Below are positions 8,211 to 17,029 of a stretch of 64,000 nt of DNA, piece after piece. The position numbers and the translations under genes were made by a program. The stretch is from Hyphomicrobium nitrativorans NL23 (GTDB lineage Bacteria > Pseudomonadota > Alphaproteobacteria > Rhizobiales > Hyphomicrobiaceae), in assembly GCF_000503895.1 (NCBI RefSeq), contig NC_022997.1, forward strand, positions 1,632,501 to 1,696,500, read 5' to 3'. The number at the start of each line of letters is the position of its first letter. Within the stretch, counting starts at the first letter, position 1. Below the pieces are notes generated by a model. It saw only the letters and a program-made list of their open reading frames with translations. It did no database searches and was not told the DNA's origin.

Positions 8211-9551
8211 ATGGCCCGAGCCGCGCACGAGCGCGCTTTTTCACCGCCCCAACAGCCTCAATCGCCGGATATATCGGATGCGCTCTCGGCGCGGCTTTTC
8301 GCGACGCGGGGACTGTCGCTTGAACTTGCAGCGCCGCTCAGTGCCGAGGACATGGCCGCGCAGGCCATGGAAGATGCGAGCCCCACGAAGTGGCATCTGG
8401 CGCACGTCACCTGGTTTTTCGAAACGTTCGTGCTGAAGCCGCATCTGCCCGGCTATCGCCTTTTCGACGAGGCATTCAACTTCTGTTTCAATTCCTATTA
8501 CGAAGCGATGGGGGCCCGTCAGCCGCGGCCTGCGCGGGGGCTTCTGACGCGTCCGTCCGCTGCGCGCGTGATGGATTACAGGGCGCATGTGGACGAAGCG
8601 CTGGAGCGTCTCGCGGAGCGTGGTTTCGAGACGGGCAGCGATCTGGCGCGACTGATCGAGATTGGTATCAACCACGAGCAGCAGCATCAGGAGCTACTGC
8701 TGAGCGATATTCTTGCGCTGTTTGCCGTGAACCCGCTCCGTCCCGCCTATCGCGAGGGGCGTGCGCGCACCTCCCTATCCGCTGTCGGGGAGCCGTCCGA
8801 AACGTGTGGTTCCGCAGCGGCGGGATGGATTTCCTACGATGGAGGCCTCGTAAAAATTGGACACGCAGGCAACGGATATGCGTGGGACAACGAGAGCCCG
8901 CGGCATGACGCGCTGGTTCGTCCCTTCCGTTTGGCGGACCGCCTGGTGACAAACGGGGAATGGCTGGATTTCATGGGCGACGGCGGATATCGGACGGCGT
9001 CTGTGTGGCTGGCGGACGGTTGGGCCAAGGTCAATGCCGCTGGGTGGCGTGCGCCGCGCTACTGGGAGGAGCACGGCAACGGCTGGCACATGATGACGCT
9101 CGACGGGCTGCTGCCGTTGGAGACCGCAGCGCCAGTTTGCCATGTTTCCTATTACGAGGCCGACGCCTTTGCGCGATGGGCGGGCTTCCGTCTCCCGACC
9201 GAGTTCGAATGGGAACTGGCGGGCGCGACGCTTCCGGTCGAGGGGAATACGCTCGGCACGCGTGCGTTGCGGCCCGTGCCAGCCGGGGCGCGCGGCGAAG
9301 CCAGTCCGCGGCAGATGTTCGGCGATGTCTGGGAGTGGACGCAGAGCGCGTATCTGCCGTACCCCGGTTATCGACCGCCGGAGGGTGCTATCGGCGAATA
9401 CAACGGCAAGTTCATGGTGAGCCAGCAGGTGCTGCGCGGAGCCTCGTGTGCGACGCCCGACGGCCACAGCCGCGCGACCTATCGCAATTTCTTCTATCCG
9501 CATCAGCGTTGGCAGTTTGCGGGCGTGCGGCTCGCGGCGGAGGTTTCCTGA
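8211..9551 (+). CDS. egtB: EgtB-type ergothioneine biosynthesis enzyme (non-heme iron sulfoxide synthase)
   Basis: A 446-residue protein with an N-terminal DinB-like helical domain and a C-terminal FGE/sulfatase-modifying domain. EgtB joins trimethylhistidine (hercynine) to gamma-glutamylcysteine or cysteine using Fe(II) and O2. The iron-binding motif is visible as HEQQHQELL (His155, His159) with an upstream DinB His (KWHLAHVTWFFE). FGE hallmarks FRLPTEFEWELAGA and FGDVWEWTQSAY follow. I chose the ATG at 8211 because GGAGGAGAC lies just upstream. It overlaps egtD by one base, so the two are translationally coupled. An EcfG promoter precedes it. Confidence 0.9.
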   Translation: MARAAHERAFSPPQQPQSPDISDALSARLFATRGLSLELAAPLSAEDMAAQAMEDASPTKWHLAHVTWFFETFVLKPHLPGYRLFDEAFNFCFNSYYEAMGARQPRPARGLLTRPSAARVMDYRAHVDEALERLAERGFETGSDLARLIEIGINHEQQHQELLLSDILALFAVNPLRPAYREGRARTSLSAVGEPSETCGSAAAGWISYDGGLVKIGHAGNGYAWDNESPRHDALVRPFRLADRLVTNGEWLDFMGDGGYRTASVWLADGWAKVNAAGWRAPRYWEEHGNGWHMMTLDGLLPLETAAPVCHVSYYEADAFARWAGFRLPTEFEWELAGATLPVEGNTLGTRALRPVPAGARGEASPRQMFGDVWEWTQSAYLPYPGYRPPEGAIGEYNGKFMVSQQVLRGASCATPDGHSRATYRNFFYPHQRWQFAGVRLAAEVS

Positions 9552-10534
9552 TGCGTCGCGGAGGTGTGCAGACCAGGCATCAGGGCGCCGTGCATGCTGC
9601 GCCCGCCGACGATTTCGCGGATGCCGTGCTCGCCGGGCTTTCCAAGCCGCAGAAAGCGATCTCATCGCAATTCCTGTATGACGCGCGTGGCAGTGCGCTG
9701 TTCGAGGAGATCACGGGGCTTCCCGAGTATTATCCCACGCGTACGGAGACTGCGATCTTATCCGCGTATGCGGCCGAGATGGTGGACGGGCTTGGAGCCG
9801 ACGGCGTGCTGGTCGAATTCGGTTCGGGTTCGAGCGTCAAAACGGAATTTCTTCTCTCTCAATTGCGACCCGGTGTCGTCTATGTTCCGGTCGATGTGTC
9901 CGAGAGCGCTCTATACGAGGCTGCCCAGAGGCTATCGGCGCGCTTCCCTACGCTGGATGTTCGGCCTGTCGCGGGGAACTTCTCGCATCCGATCCGGCTT
10001 CCGGAAGATCTCAAGGCGCGACCGGCTATCGGCTTTTTTCCCGGTTCCACCATCGGAAATTTCGGCCCGCCGGACGCCGTTCGTTTGCTCCGATCGTTCG
10101 GGCGGGCGCTACCCGACGTCAGCCGGTTCATCATCGGAGTGGATTTGAAGAAGGAGGCGCGCAGGCTCGTTGCCGCCTATAACGACCGCGAGGGCGTGAC
10201 TGCGGCGTTCAACCTCAATCTTCTGGTGCGCATCAACCGGGAACTCGCCGGCGACTTCGATGTCGAGAGTTTTCGTCATGAGGCGATTTACGATCCGCGC
10301 GCGGGCCGCATCGAGATGCATCTTGTGAGCGATGTCACCCAGGACGTTCATGTTCTCGGGTGCCGGTTTCGCTTCAAGGCCGGCGAGAGCATTCATACCG
10401 AGAACTCCTACAAGTACACGGCCGAGCAATTCCGGGAGATGGCAGGGGCAGCGGGGTGGCATGTGGGACGGCTTTGGACGGACGCGAACACGGACTTCAG
10501 CGTGCATGAGCTTTTCGGTTTCGGTAAGGGGTGA
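9551..10534 (+). CDS. egtD: L-histidine N-alpha-methyltransferase EgtD
   Basis: A 327-residue SAM-dependent enzyme that trimethylates histidine to hercynine, the first step of ergothioneine synthesis. Family features are clear: SSQFLYDARGSALFEEITGLPEYYPTRTE near the N-terminus, a SAM-binding VEFGSGSS loop, FPGSTIGNF, and the C-terminal ENSYKYT. Its ATG overlaps the egtB TGA (TGATG). The first ~25 residues are a variable extension. With EgtB it covers the two committed steps; no EgtC or EgtE homologue is nearby, so those steps are encoded elsewhere or done by other enzymes. Confidence 0.92.
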   Translation: MRRGGVQTRHQGAVHAAPADDFADAVLAGLSKPQKAISSQFLYDARGSALFEEITGLPEYYPTRTETAILSAYAAEMVDGLGADGVLVEFGSGSSVKTEFLLSQLRPGVVYVPVDVSESALYEAAQRLSARFPTLDVRPVAGNFSHPIRLPEDLKARPAIGFFPGSTIGNFGPPDAVRLLRSFGRALPDVSRFIIGVDLKKEARRLVAAYNDREGVTAAFNLNLLVRINRELAGDFDVESFRHEAIYDPRAGRIEMHLVSDVTQDVHVLGCRFRFKAGESIHTENSYKYTAEQFREMAGAAGWHVGRLWTDANTDFSVHELFGFGKG

Positions 10535-10599
10535 ATGGAAGCGCCGGCGCTGCATGGCCAGGGGCCGGCGTGCGGAATGGCACGCAACGATGCCGATCC

Positions 10600-10613
10600 T
10601 TGATCCAGGTCAA
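10600..10613 (+). promoter_or_regulatory. FNR/FixK box upstream of hemN
   Basis: TTGATCCAGGTCAA is a perfect match to the TTGAY-N4-RTCAA binding site of FNR/FixK regulators. Its centre at 10606.5 lies about 40 bp before a predicted start near 10647, with a TATTCT -10 element at 10635-10640. This is the class II activation spacing. hemN begins at 10691. Confidence 0.85.
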
Positions 10614-10690
10614 TATCGACCGGAGTCGCGTCTCTATTCTCGGCGTGCGGCTTGGACATCCCCGAGCGGCGTTTCGTGTCCGGTTGGCCG

Positions 10691-12034
10691 ATGACATCCG
10701 ATCTCCTTCAACGCCACGGCGGACCCGTTCCGCGGTACACCAGTTATCCAACAGCCAATCATTTTTCGGCGGCGGTGACGCCTGCTCATCTGAGAACGTG
10801 GCTGGCCGATCTGCCGGATGACCCTGCGCTGTCGCTTTATGCGCATATTCCGTACTGCCGGGAGCTTTGCTTCTACTGCGGATGCAGCACAAAGGCTTCG
10901 CGGCGGTACGCTCCAGTGGAGGAGTATCTGGTTCCTCTGCAGGCCGAGATCTCGCATGTGTCGGCGCTCGTGCCGCCGGGGCATCGCGTCACTCACATTC
11001 ATTGGGGCGGCGGCTCGCCCGATATTCTGACGCCCGCCGACATTCTCCGGCTGGGACACACGTTTCGCAGTCAGTTCGCGGTTGCTTCGGGTGCCGAAAT
11101 TGCGGTCGAGATCGACCCGCGCCTGCTGAGCGAGGCCCAGGCAGACGCCTTTGCAGAGATCGGCGTCAACCGCGTTTCCATCGGAGTTCAGGATTTCGAT
11201 CCCAAGGTGCAGGCGGCGATCGGGCGTATCCAAAGCTTTGAGACAACGCGCAAGGCGTCCGAGATTTTTCGGACACGGGGCGTGCGTTCGCTCAACGTGG
11301 ACTTGGTCTACGGTCTGCCTCATCAGACGGTCGAAAGCGTCGGACGGACGCTTTCCGATGTGATTGCGATCGAGCCGGATCGCATTGCGGTTTTCGGATA
11401 TGCGCATCTGCCGGAGCGGCTGAAGCATCAGCGGCTGATCGATGAGAAGACCCTTCCCGGGTTGGCCGAACGTTTCAGCCAGTCGCAACACATCGCGGAG
11501 CGGCTGCAGGATGCGGGCTACGTTCAGATCGGGATCGACCATTTCGCCCGTTCGACGGATGCCCTCGCGGGCGGTGCCGTTGCGCGGAACTTCCAAGGCT
11601 ACACCACGGACACGGCCGATGCGTTGCTGGCGTTCGGCGCTTCCGCCATCTCGCGGCTGCCGCAGGGCTTTGTCCAGAACGCCGTTGCCGTCGACGATTA
11701 CACGCGCCGGATCTCAACCGAAGGGCTGGCCGTCGTGCGCGGGCACGAAATGGCGGGAGATGACGCTTTGCGCGCCTATCTGATCGAGCGGCTTATGTGC
11801 GCGTTTTTCGTGTCGTGGCGCGATCTCAAGCAGCGGTTCGGTGCGGAGGTCGCTCGTGTCCGCTTCGAGGCCGAGGCCGCAGCGCGCCGTGATGCCGATG
11901 GCCTGGTTGCGGTCAACGACGAAGGTGTTCGCGTGACGGACCGGGGACGGCCGTTCGTGCGATCGGTGTGCGCGTGGTTCGACCCCTATCTCTCCCGCGA
12001 TATGACCCGGCGCCGGCATGCGCTTTCCGTCTGA
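10691..12034 (+). CDS. hemN: Oxygen-independent coproporphyrinogen III dehydrogenase HemN
   Basis: A 447-residue radical-SAM enzyme that decarboxylates coproporphyrinogen III to protoporphyrinogen IX without O2 in the cytoplasm. It has the HemN start PRYTSYPTANHF, the cluster motif C56-x3-C60-x2-C63 plus Cys65 (YCRELCFYCGC), the GGGSPD SAM loop and VSIGVQDFDP. HemN is the anaerobic partner of HemF and supplies heme for the cbb3 oxidase encoded at 19.8 kb. The ATG at 10691 fits family starts; a TTG at 10652 would add 13 unusual residues. A perfect FNR/FixK box precedes it. Confidence 0.93.
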   Translation: MTSDLLQRHGGPVPRYTSYPTANHFSAAVTPAHLRTWLADLPDDPALSLYAHIPYCRELCFYCGCSTKASRRYAPVEEYLVPLQAEISHVSALVPPGHRVTHIHWGGGSPDILTPADILRLGHTFRSQFAVASGAEIAVEIDPRLLSEAQADAFAEIGVNRVSIGVQDFDPKVQAAIGRIQSFETTRKASEIFRTRGVRSLNVDLVYGLPHQTVESVGRTLSDVIAIEPDRIAVFGYAHLPERLKHQRLIDEKTLPGLAERFSQSQHIAERLQDAGYVQIGIDHFARSTDALAGGAVARNFQGYTTDTADALLAFGASAISRLPQGFVQNAVAVDDYTRRISTEGLAVVRGHEMAGDDALRAYLIERLMCAFFVSWRDLKQRFGAEVARVRFEAEAAARRDADGLVAVNDEGVRVTDRGRPFVRSVCAWFDPYLSRDMTRRRHALSV

Positions 12035-12292
12035 ATTATTTTCGCACGCGAAATTCGGCCCCTGCTTCAAAGATATTTTTACAACCGGAAGTAAGTGCGA
12101 TCCCGGCTCCACCCTTGTTTTTGAGCTGCGACTCAGTTGAGTGTGGCTTTGACGGTGAGTGTTTCGAAATCATTTCTCTAAATTGCGTTTGTTATTGGGT
12201 GACCTGCAACCTTTGTAGGAATTTTTACGACGTTTTGTTTTGCGCAATATTTTCTTCCAGCAAATGAAAGTGATGTTGCACGGAGCATGTCT

Positions 12293-12346
12293 CATGCGCG
12301 ATCGCGCATGTGGGGCGCACGTGCGCGCCGGGCCATATGGCGCGCC
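12293..12346. repeat. Cluster of four short palindromes before the globin-coupled sensor
   Basis: Within 54 bp lie CATGCGCGATCGCGCATG (12293-12310, perfect), GCGCACGTGCGC (12315-12326, perfect), GCCATATGGC (12332-12341) and GGCGCGCC (12339-12346). They end 19 bp before the start codon at 12365, so they are probably in the 5' untranslated region. The preceding 230 bp is AT-rich compared with its surroundings. They could be operator sites or RNA hairpins. Confidence 0.6.
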
Positions 12347-12364
12347 AAGGCAGAGGGATGAACA

Positions 12365-13708
12365 ATGAGTGCCGAAACGTCCATGGCAGCACGGTTGTCG
12401 TTCAACCAAATCGATGACGACAGCCGGCGGCTTCTTCGCGAATCCAAAGACTTTCTACTCAGTGAATTGGCAAGCGTTCTCGACGGGTTCTACGAACATC
12501 TCGCCAAGTATCCGGAAACTGTCGCGTTTTTCAAAAGCCGTGCCGATATGACGGGCGCGAGAAACGGCCAGCTTCGGCATTGGGGCACCATTCTCGACGG
12601 TCATTTCGACGGCGCTTATGAAACCTCGATCAAAAGGGTAGGCGAAACCCATCATCGGATCGGGCTCGATCCCCGCTGGTACATCGGCGGATACAACGCC
12701 CTGATTACGGGCCTGTTGCGAGCGATTGCGCTCCGGCTGCCCGCGCGGGCGGATTGGAAGGGGAAGGCTCCCTCGCCGGAGGAGCGGAAGATCGCGCTGC
12801 AAGGCGCCGTCATCAAGGTTGCGATGCTCGATATGGATCTTGCGATCTCGGTCTATCTCGACGCCGGGCGGCGGGATCTCGATCAGCTCGCGGGCTCGGT
12901 CGTCGCCATGGCGGGATCGGTGGCGACGACGGCGGGCGAGCTGGAAGGTGCGGCGGCAGCGGTCGCGCAGGCCGCCAGGACCGCCACGGACCAGACGTCT
13001 GCCGTGGCCTCGGCCGCAGAGCAGGCTTCGGCCAATGTCCGCACGGTGGCTTCTGCTGCCGACGAGCTTTCCGCGTCCGTGAGGGAAATCTCGCGGCAGG
13101 TTGCCGGTTCGACGGAGATTGCCGGGCGTGCCGTCGTCACCGCTGATGCCACGTCCGAAAAAGTGCGCAATCTCTCGCAGGCGTCGCAGGCCATTGGCGA
13201 TGTCGTCGAGTTGATCAGCAACATCGCGCGACAGACAAATCTGCTTGCGCTCAATGCGACCATCGAAGCGGCGCGCGCCGGAGAAGCCGGGAAGGGGTTT
13301 GCGGTTGTCGCTCAGGAAGTGAAATCGCTCGCGAACCAAACTGCGAAGGCCACAGCCGAGATCAGCGCGCAGATCCACGCCATCCAGGGGTCTACTGTGG
13401 ACGCAGTCGGGTCCATCGGGGCGATCGGGGATATCATCAAGTCGATGGATCAGATTGCGAGCACGATCTCTGCGGCGGTTGAAGAACAGGGGGCTGCGAC
13501 CATCGAAATCGCGCGTAACGTGCAGGAGGCAGCGCACGGAACGTCGGAGGTGGCGTCCAACGCGGTGGGGCTCAACACCTCGGCGGCGACGACAGGGTCG
13601 GCCGCCGCTCAGATGCTCGCGTCCGCTCGACAACTCGGCCAGCAGGCTGCCGACCTCAGGAAAACCGCGGAAAGCGTGATGTCGTCCAAGGGCCGGGCGG
13701 CGGCGTAA
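12365..13708 (+). CDS. Globin-coupled soluble chemoreceptor (HemAT-like aerotaxis transducer)
   Basis: A 447-residue cytoplasmic protein without membrane segments. Residues about 10-160 form a protoglobin sensor with the proximal-His motif [18 protein letters not shown] (His96 by motif alignment). Residues about 200-440 form a methyl-accepting signalling domain with the conserved tip [34 protein letters not shown]. It should sense O2 through heme and signal to CheA/CheW. No che genes are in the window. The ATG at 12365 has GAGGG eight bases upstream. The N-terminal half is typical of alphaproteobacterial globin sensors, so it may alternatively control a kinase other than the motility system. 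Confidence 0.88.
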   Translation: MSAETSMAARLSFNQIDDDSRRLLRESKDFLLSELASVLDGFYEHLAKYPETVAFFKSRADMTGARNGQLRHWGTILDGHFDGAYETSIKRVGETHHRIGLDPRWYIGGYNALITGLLRAIALRLPARADWKGKAPSPEERKIALQGAVIKVAMLDMDLAISVYLDAGRRDLDQLAGSVVAMAGSVATTAGELEGAAAAVAQAARTATDQTSAVASAAEQASANVRTVASAADELSASVREISRQVAGSTEIAGRAVVTADATSEKVRNLSQASQAIGDVVELISNIARQTNLLALNATIEAARAGEAGKGFAVVAQEVKSLANQTAKATAEISAQIHAIQGSTVDAVGSIGAIGDIIKSMDQIASTISAAVEEQGAATIEIARNVQEAAHGTSEVASNAVGLNTSAATTGSAAAQMLASARQLGQQAADLRKTAESVMSSKGRAAA

Positions 13709-13783
13709 GCGCCACGGTCACGTAGCATGGCGTTGCCTCCCGAGCGGCGCCATGCGCATCCGTGCTGCCGGTCCGCCCGTTGT

Positions 13784-15370
13784 TTATTTCTTGGTTGGCG
13801 GTGGAAGGCCGACGATTTTTTTCGCCTGGTCGAGCGTGTGCTCCGGCGTTTGTCCGGCGTCGATCCGGGTCCAGGAGATGGGGCCGAGGTTGCGTTCGGC
13901 CTGAGCTTTGACAACCGTCGCATCCGAATCCGATGCGTCTCCCCGGCGTGCGCCGACGCGGGCGATTTGTGAATCGAGCGGTGCGTCGAGCCATAAGCCC
14001 ACAAACTCGCAGCCCGATTTCAGCGCGATGGAGGCAATCCGGTCGCGTTCCTCGGCGCGCGCCGAGACGCCGTCGAAGATGACGGCATGTCCGGCGAGAA
14101 GTGCTTGCGCGGACTTGTCGTAGAGGCGCGCGTAGACTTCGGAGGAGACGGTTTGCGTGTAGTGCTCCTCTGCGAGGCGCTGCGTTTCCGAGACGCCGAA
14201 CAGGCGTTTGCGCTCGACGTCCGTGCGCAGGACGACGGCTCCAGGGGCGGGGCCGAGGCGTGGCGCCAACGCGGCGGCCAATGTCGATTTGCCTGTGCCC
14301 GAGAGACCGCCGACAGCCAGCAGGATCGGCGGGGGCGGCGTGAGATAGGCATTGGCGGCCTTGATATAGGCGAGGCCATGCTCGATTTCGGCCGCCCGCT
14401 TTTCTTCTTGCGGCTCTTGGCGTGCGCGTTCCAGTGCAACGACGCCACGGACGGCGGCGCGGGTCGCGAGGAAGAGTGGGAGCGTTGCGAGACCTTCGAT
14501 CTCTCCGCCAGTCGGGGCGGCGGTGACATATGCGTTGAGTATGGCGTTTGCCGCCGTTCTGTCTCCACGCACGTCAAGATCCATGAGCACGAACGCGAGA
14601 TCATAGAGCACGTCGGTGGTGGCCAGGCGTTCGTCGAACTCCAGAGCGTCGAAGGCGACGGGTGCACCATCCTGCATGACGATGTTGCCGAGGTGGAGGT
14701 CGCCATGGCATCGGCGGACGTAGCCGGCTTTTGCGCGCGCGTCGAGAAGGTGGGCGATGCGCGTCAGCTCGATATGGGCGAGGTGTGCGAACTCGTCGAC
14801 AACGTGTTCGCTTCCCGGCGGGGCGATGTCTTTCATCTCGCCCGCGAGTTGGTCGACGACATCGCGGACGATGCCGGAGCCGGACGCGGCCGGCGCCGCG
14901 GGCGCGGCCTGATGGTATCGCGCGACCATCTCGGCGAGCCCGCGTGCCGTGTCGCGCGGAAGCGGGCCGTTCCCGGCGATGCGCGCGAGCAGGTCTTCTT
15001 GCGCAAATCGGTTCATGACGAGCACGGGCTCGACGGGCGTTCCTTCGGAAAAGCTGAGGCGGCTCGCGCCGTCGCGATTGACGCTTGCGAGCGCGACATA
15101 AATTCCGGGTGCGTGCGGGTGATTGAGTTCGAACTCGCGGGCGAGGGCCTTGCGGCGCTGGGGCTCTGTCGAAAAGTCGAGGAACGGCAGCGTCACCGGC
15201 TTTTTGATCTTGTAGGCCTTCCTGCCCGTGAGGAACACGCGCGCGGCATGGGTCTCGACGATTTCGACGTGGCCTGTCGGCGTGCCGTAGGATGCGGGAT
15301 CGGACAGGAAGGCGACCAACTCATCCTGGGCCGCGCTCGTAGAAGCGCTGGAGGGAATATTGTCCGCCAT
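13784..15370 (-). CDS. Bifunctional aminoglycoside-phosphotransferase-like / P-loop kinase protein
   Basis: A 528-residue two-domain protein. Residues about 40-320 resemble the APH/choline kinase fold, with the catalytic-loop motif CHGDLHLGNIVMQDG and the following FDALEFDE metal motif. Residues about 340-500 form a P-loop kinase with Walker A GGLSGTGKSTLAAALA. This architecture (COG0645 plus COG2187) is widespread in alphaproteobacteria, but its substrate is unknown; resistance should not be assumed. The start is an ATG at 15370; a TTG at 15415 would add 15 residues. It is convergent with the chemoreceptor gene and follows the two cytochrome genes on the same strand after 76 bp. Confidence 0.8.
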   Translation of the reverse strand: MADNIPSSASTSAAQDELVAFLSDPASYGTPTGHVEIVETHAARVFLTGRKAYKIKKPVTLPFLDFSTEPQRRKALAREFELNHPHAPGIYVALASVNRDGASRLSFSEGTPVEPVLVMNRFAQEDLLARIAGNGPLPRDTARGLAEMVARYHQAAPAAPAASGSGIVRDVVDQLAGEMKDIAPPGSEHVVDEFAHLAHIELTRIAHLLDARAKAGYVRRCHGDLHLGNIVMQDGAPVAFDALEFDERLATTDVLYDLAFVLMDLDVRGDRTAANAILNAYVTAAPTGGEIEGLATLPLFLATRAAVRGVVALERARQEPQEEKRAAEIEHGLAYIKAANAYLTPPPPILLAVGGLSGTGKSTLAAALAPRLGPAPGAVVLRTDVERKRLFGVSETQRLAEEHYTQTVSSEVYARLYDKSAQALLAGHAVIFDGVSARAEERDRIASIALKSGCEFVGLWLDAPLDSQIARVGARRGDASDSDATVVKAQAERNLGPISWTRIDAGQTPEHTLDQAKKIVGLPPPTKK

Positions 15371-15446
15371 TGCGCGTCGTCGCTCCGATTGGTGTTGAGG
15401 GCCCCATTCAGCCAAGTCACGCGCCGGCGCGCGGGGATCCCCTGTC

Positions 15447-15779
15447 TCACGAACGGTTGGGCGTCAGGGTCGTAAGATAGTCGATGACGGCGCCTATTTC
15501 GGCGGGTGCCAGGACGAACTCGGGCATGTCGGGATGTCCGGTGGTGATCCCTTCGGCGAGTGCCTCCGCCAGAGATTCCGGCGGGTAGCGCTTGACCACG
15601 TCGCGGAAGGGCGGCGCTTCGGCGTGCGCGCTCGCGTCGGTCTCGCCGATGCCGTGACAACGGGCGCAGCGCGATTCGAGCACGGCCTTTCCCGGATCGT
15701 CCGGGGTGGCCTCGCCGCAGCCTGCCGCAGCGGCGGCCATCGCGATGCATAGAATGCGCAGGGATGCCGAAATTCTCAT
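15447..15779 (-). CDS. Small monoheme cytochrome c, lipoprotein-like
   Basis: A 110-residue protein with a signal peptide ending AAAAAGCG, where Cys21 could be a lipobox cysteine (AAGC), and one heme motif CARCH at residues 38-42. A distal Met ligand is likely in HPDMPEFVL (class I cytochrome c layout). The ATG is at 15779. It lies 56 bp after the next cytochrome gene and probably shares its transcript. It should carry electrons in the periplasm, perhaps to the cbb3 or nitrous oxide reductases, but the partner is not shown by sequence. Confidence 0.85.
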   Translation of the reverse strand: MRISASLRILCIAMAAAAAGCGEATPDDPGKAVLESRCARCHGIGETDASAHAEAPPFRDVVKRYPPESLAEALAEGITTGHPDMPEFVLAPAEIGAVIDYLTTLTPNRS

Positions 15780-15835
15780 GGCTCGCCTCAGGCTCTTTCG
15801 GTGTTCTTCGCTTCCGTACCGCCGTGCGCTCGTTT

Positions 15836-16177
15836 TCAGAGCGGCGGATCGACCTTCAGGCTCATAATATATGCGATGACGTTGTCGCGCTCGGCTTCGG
15901 GGATGATGAAGTTCGGCATCGTGGGATGCGAGGTCTGCAGCCAGACGGCCAGCGCGCGGGCGGTCATGCCGGGGGTGTTGGCCACATCGACGAAGCGCGG
16001 GGCGGCGAAGTCCGGCGAGATGTCGTCGGTCGCTTGCTCCACGGCATGGCATTCTGCGCAATGGGAGCGGGCATAGTTCTGTCCCTTGCTTGCGTCCCCA
16101 AGGTGTTCCGCTTGCACGGGCAGGAGCGAAAACGCCCATAGGGTTGCGGACAAGACAGACCGGAGGATGAACGGCAC
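15836..16177 (-). CDS. Small monoheme cytochrome c
   Basis: A 113-residue periplasmic protein with a signal peptide (VPFILRSVLSATLWAFSLLPVQA), one heme motif CAECH and a C-terminal TMPNFIIPEAERDNVIAYIMSL giving the Met ligand. The start is a GTG at 16177 with AAGGAG ten bases upstream; no ATG fits. It resembles the downstream cytochrome (HPTMPNFI versus HPDMPEFV), which suggests duplication and divergence. The two lie between a COG2836 membrane protein and a kinase-like gene. Confidence 0.85.
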   Translation of the reverse strand: MPFILRSVLSATLWAFSLLPVQAEHLGDASKGQNYARSHCAECHAVEQATDDISPDFAAPRFVDVANTPGMTARALAVWLQTSHPTMPNFIIPEAERDNVIAYIMSLKVDPPL

Positions 16178-16218
16178 GGGAGATCTCCTTCGCCTTGGAT
16201 GACCAACGACGACTCGTC

Positions 16219-16956
16219 TTAGCGAATTTGGTTGCGCTCGGCCAACGCTGCCGTGCGATCCGTATCCAGGCAGAGGGTATCGTTGGCAGGGTGAGGAAGC
16301 CAGACGCTGAGAATTGCGAGGCCGGCGATGGCAAGACCAGCGGACGTGCGTAGTGCCCGGCGCTGGCCGGCGGCGGCGAGCGCGCGCACACCGAGCGATG
16401 CGGCGAGCAGGCCGGGGAGCGTTCCTGCGCCGAACGCCAGCATGACGAGACCGCCCTGGGCCGCGGCGCCGGTGAGCAGGCTCATGAAGAGGGCGCCATA
16501 GACCATCGCGCAGGGCATGAGCCCCCAGGCGAGCCCGGCCGCGAACGGCGTCATCAACGTGCCACGTACGCCGCGCGTGGCGCGCGTCAGCCTTTCTGCG
16601 ATGGGGGCGAGAAGGCGGTCGAGGCCGCTCATAGCGGGCAGAAGGCCCGCAGTCGACATGCCGATCCACATGAGTGCGACGGCTCCGGCCCATTGCACGA
16701 GCCGGAAGGCGAGCTCGCGGTCGAGCCAGCCGACGACCGGGGTGCCGACGGCGCCGATCAGAACGCCCGCCAAGACGTAGGATGCGATGCGTCCGCTATG
16801 GGTTAGAGCCAGGAGGCGTCCCGTTTGGGCGGCTCCGCCAGGGGCTCCGGCCAGGAGCAGGCTCGACGAAATGGCCCCGCACATGCCCGCGCAATGGAGC
16901 GTGCTTGCGAGGCCGAGCCCGAAGCCGGTGACGATGCTGAACATCAGGGAGTCCAC
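16219..16956 (-). CDS. Sulfite exporter TauE/SafE-like membrane protein (COG2836)
   Basis: A 245-residue membrane protein with six or more TM segments. TM1 carries the HCAGMCG motif typical of the COG2836 (CcdA/DsbD-like) group found beside cbb3 oxidase accessory genes, and a later segment carries GLMPCAMVYGAL. Proteins of this group are thought to act in copper handling or thiol transfer during cytochrome oxidase assembly. That role is family knowledge, not shown here. It lies 41 bp before the two cytochrome genes on the same strand. The start is a GTG at 16956 or an ATG at 16944; neither has a strong ribosome site. Confidence 0.75.
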   Translation of the reverse strand: MDSLMFSIVTGFGLGLASTLHCAGMCGAISSSLLLAGAPGGAAQTGRLLALTHSGRIASYVLAGVLIGAVGTPVVGWLDRELAFRLVQWAGAVALMWIGMSTAGLLPAMSGLDRLLAPIAERLTRATRGVRGTLMTPFAAGLAWGLMPCAMVYGALFMSLLTGAAAQGGLVMLAFGAGTLPGLLAASLGVRALAAAGQRRALRTSAGLAIAGLAILSVWLPHPANDTLCLDTDRTAALAERNQIR

Positions 16957-17029
16957 GGGCGCGATCCGGCGACTGTTGTCATTCGGCGGCGAGCATGGCC
17001 TGGGCGCGCGACGTGCTCCTTGCGTGCGA

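Noticed and set aside
10576-10596. TGGCAC followed by GC at sigma-54-like spacing before hemN
   Set aside because: The -12 element lacks TTGC; only the GG/GC dinucleotides fit.
13725-13755. 8-bp inverted repeat GCATGGCG/CGCCATGC after the chemoreceptor gene
   Set aside because: Long 15-base loop and no T tract; too weak to call a terminator.
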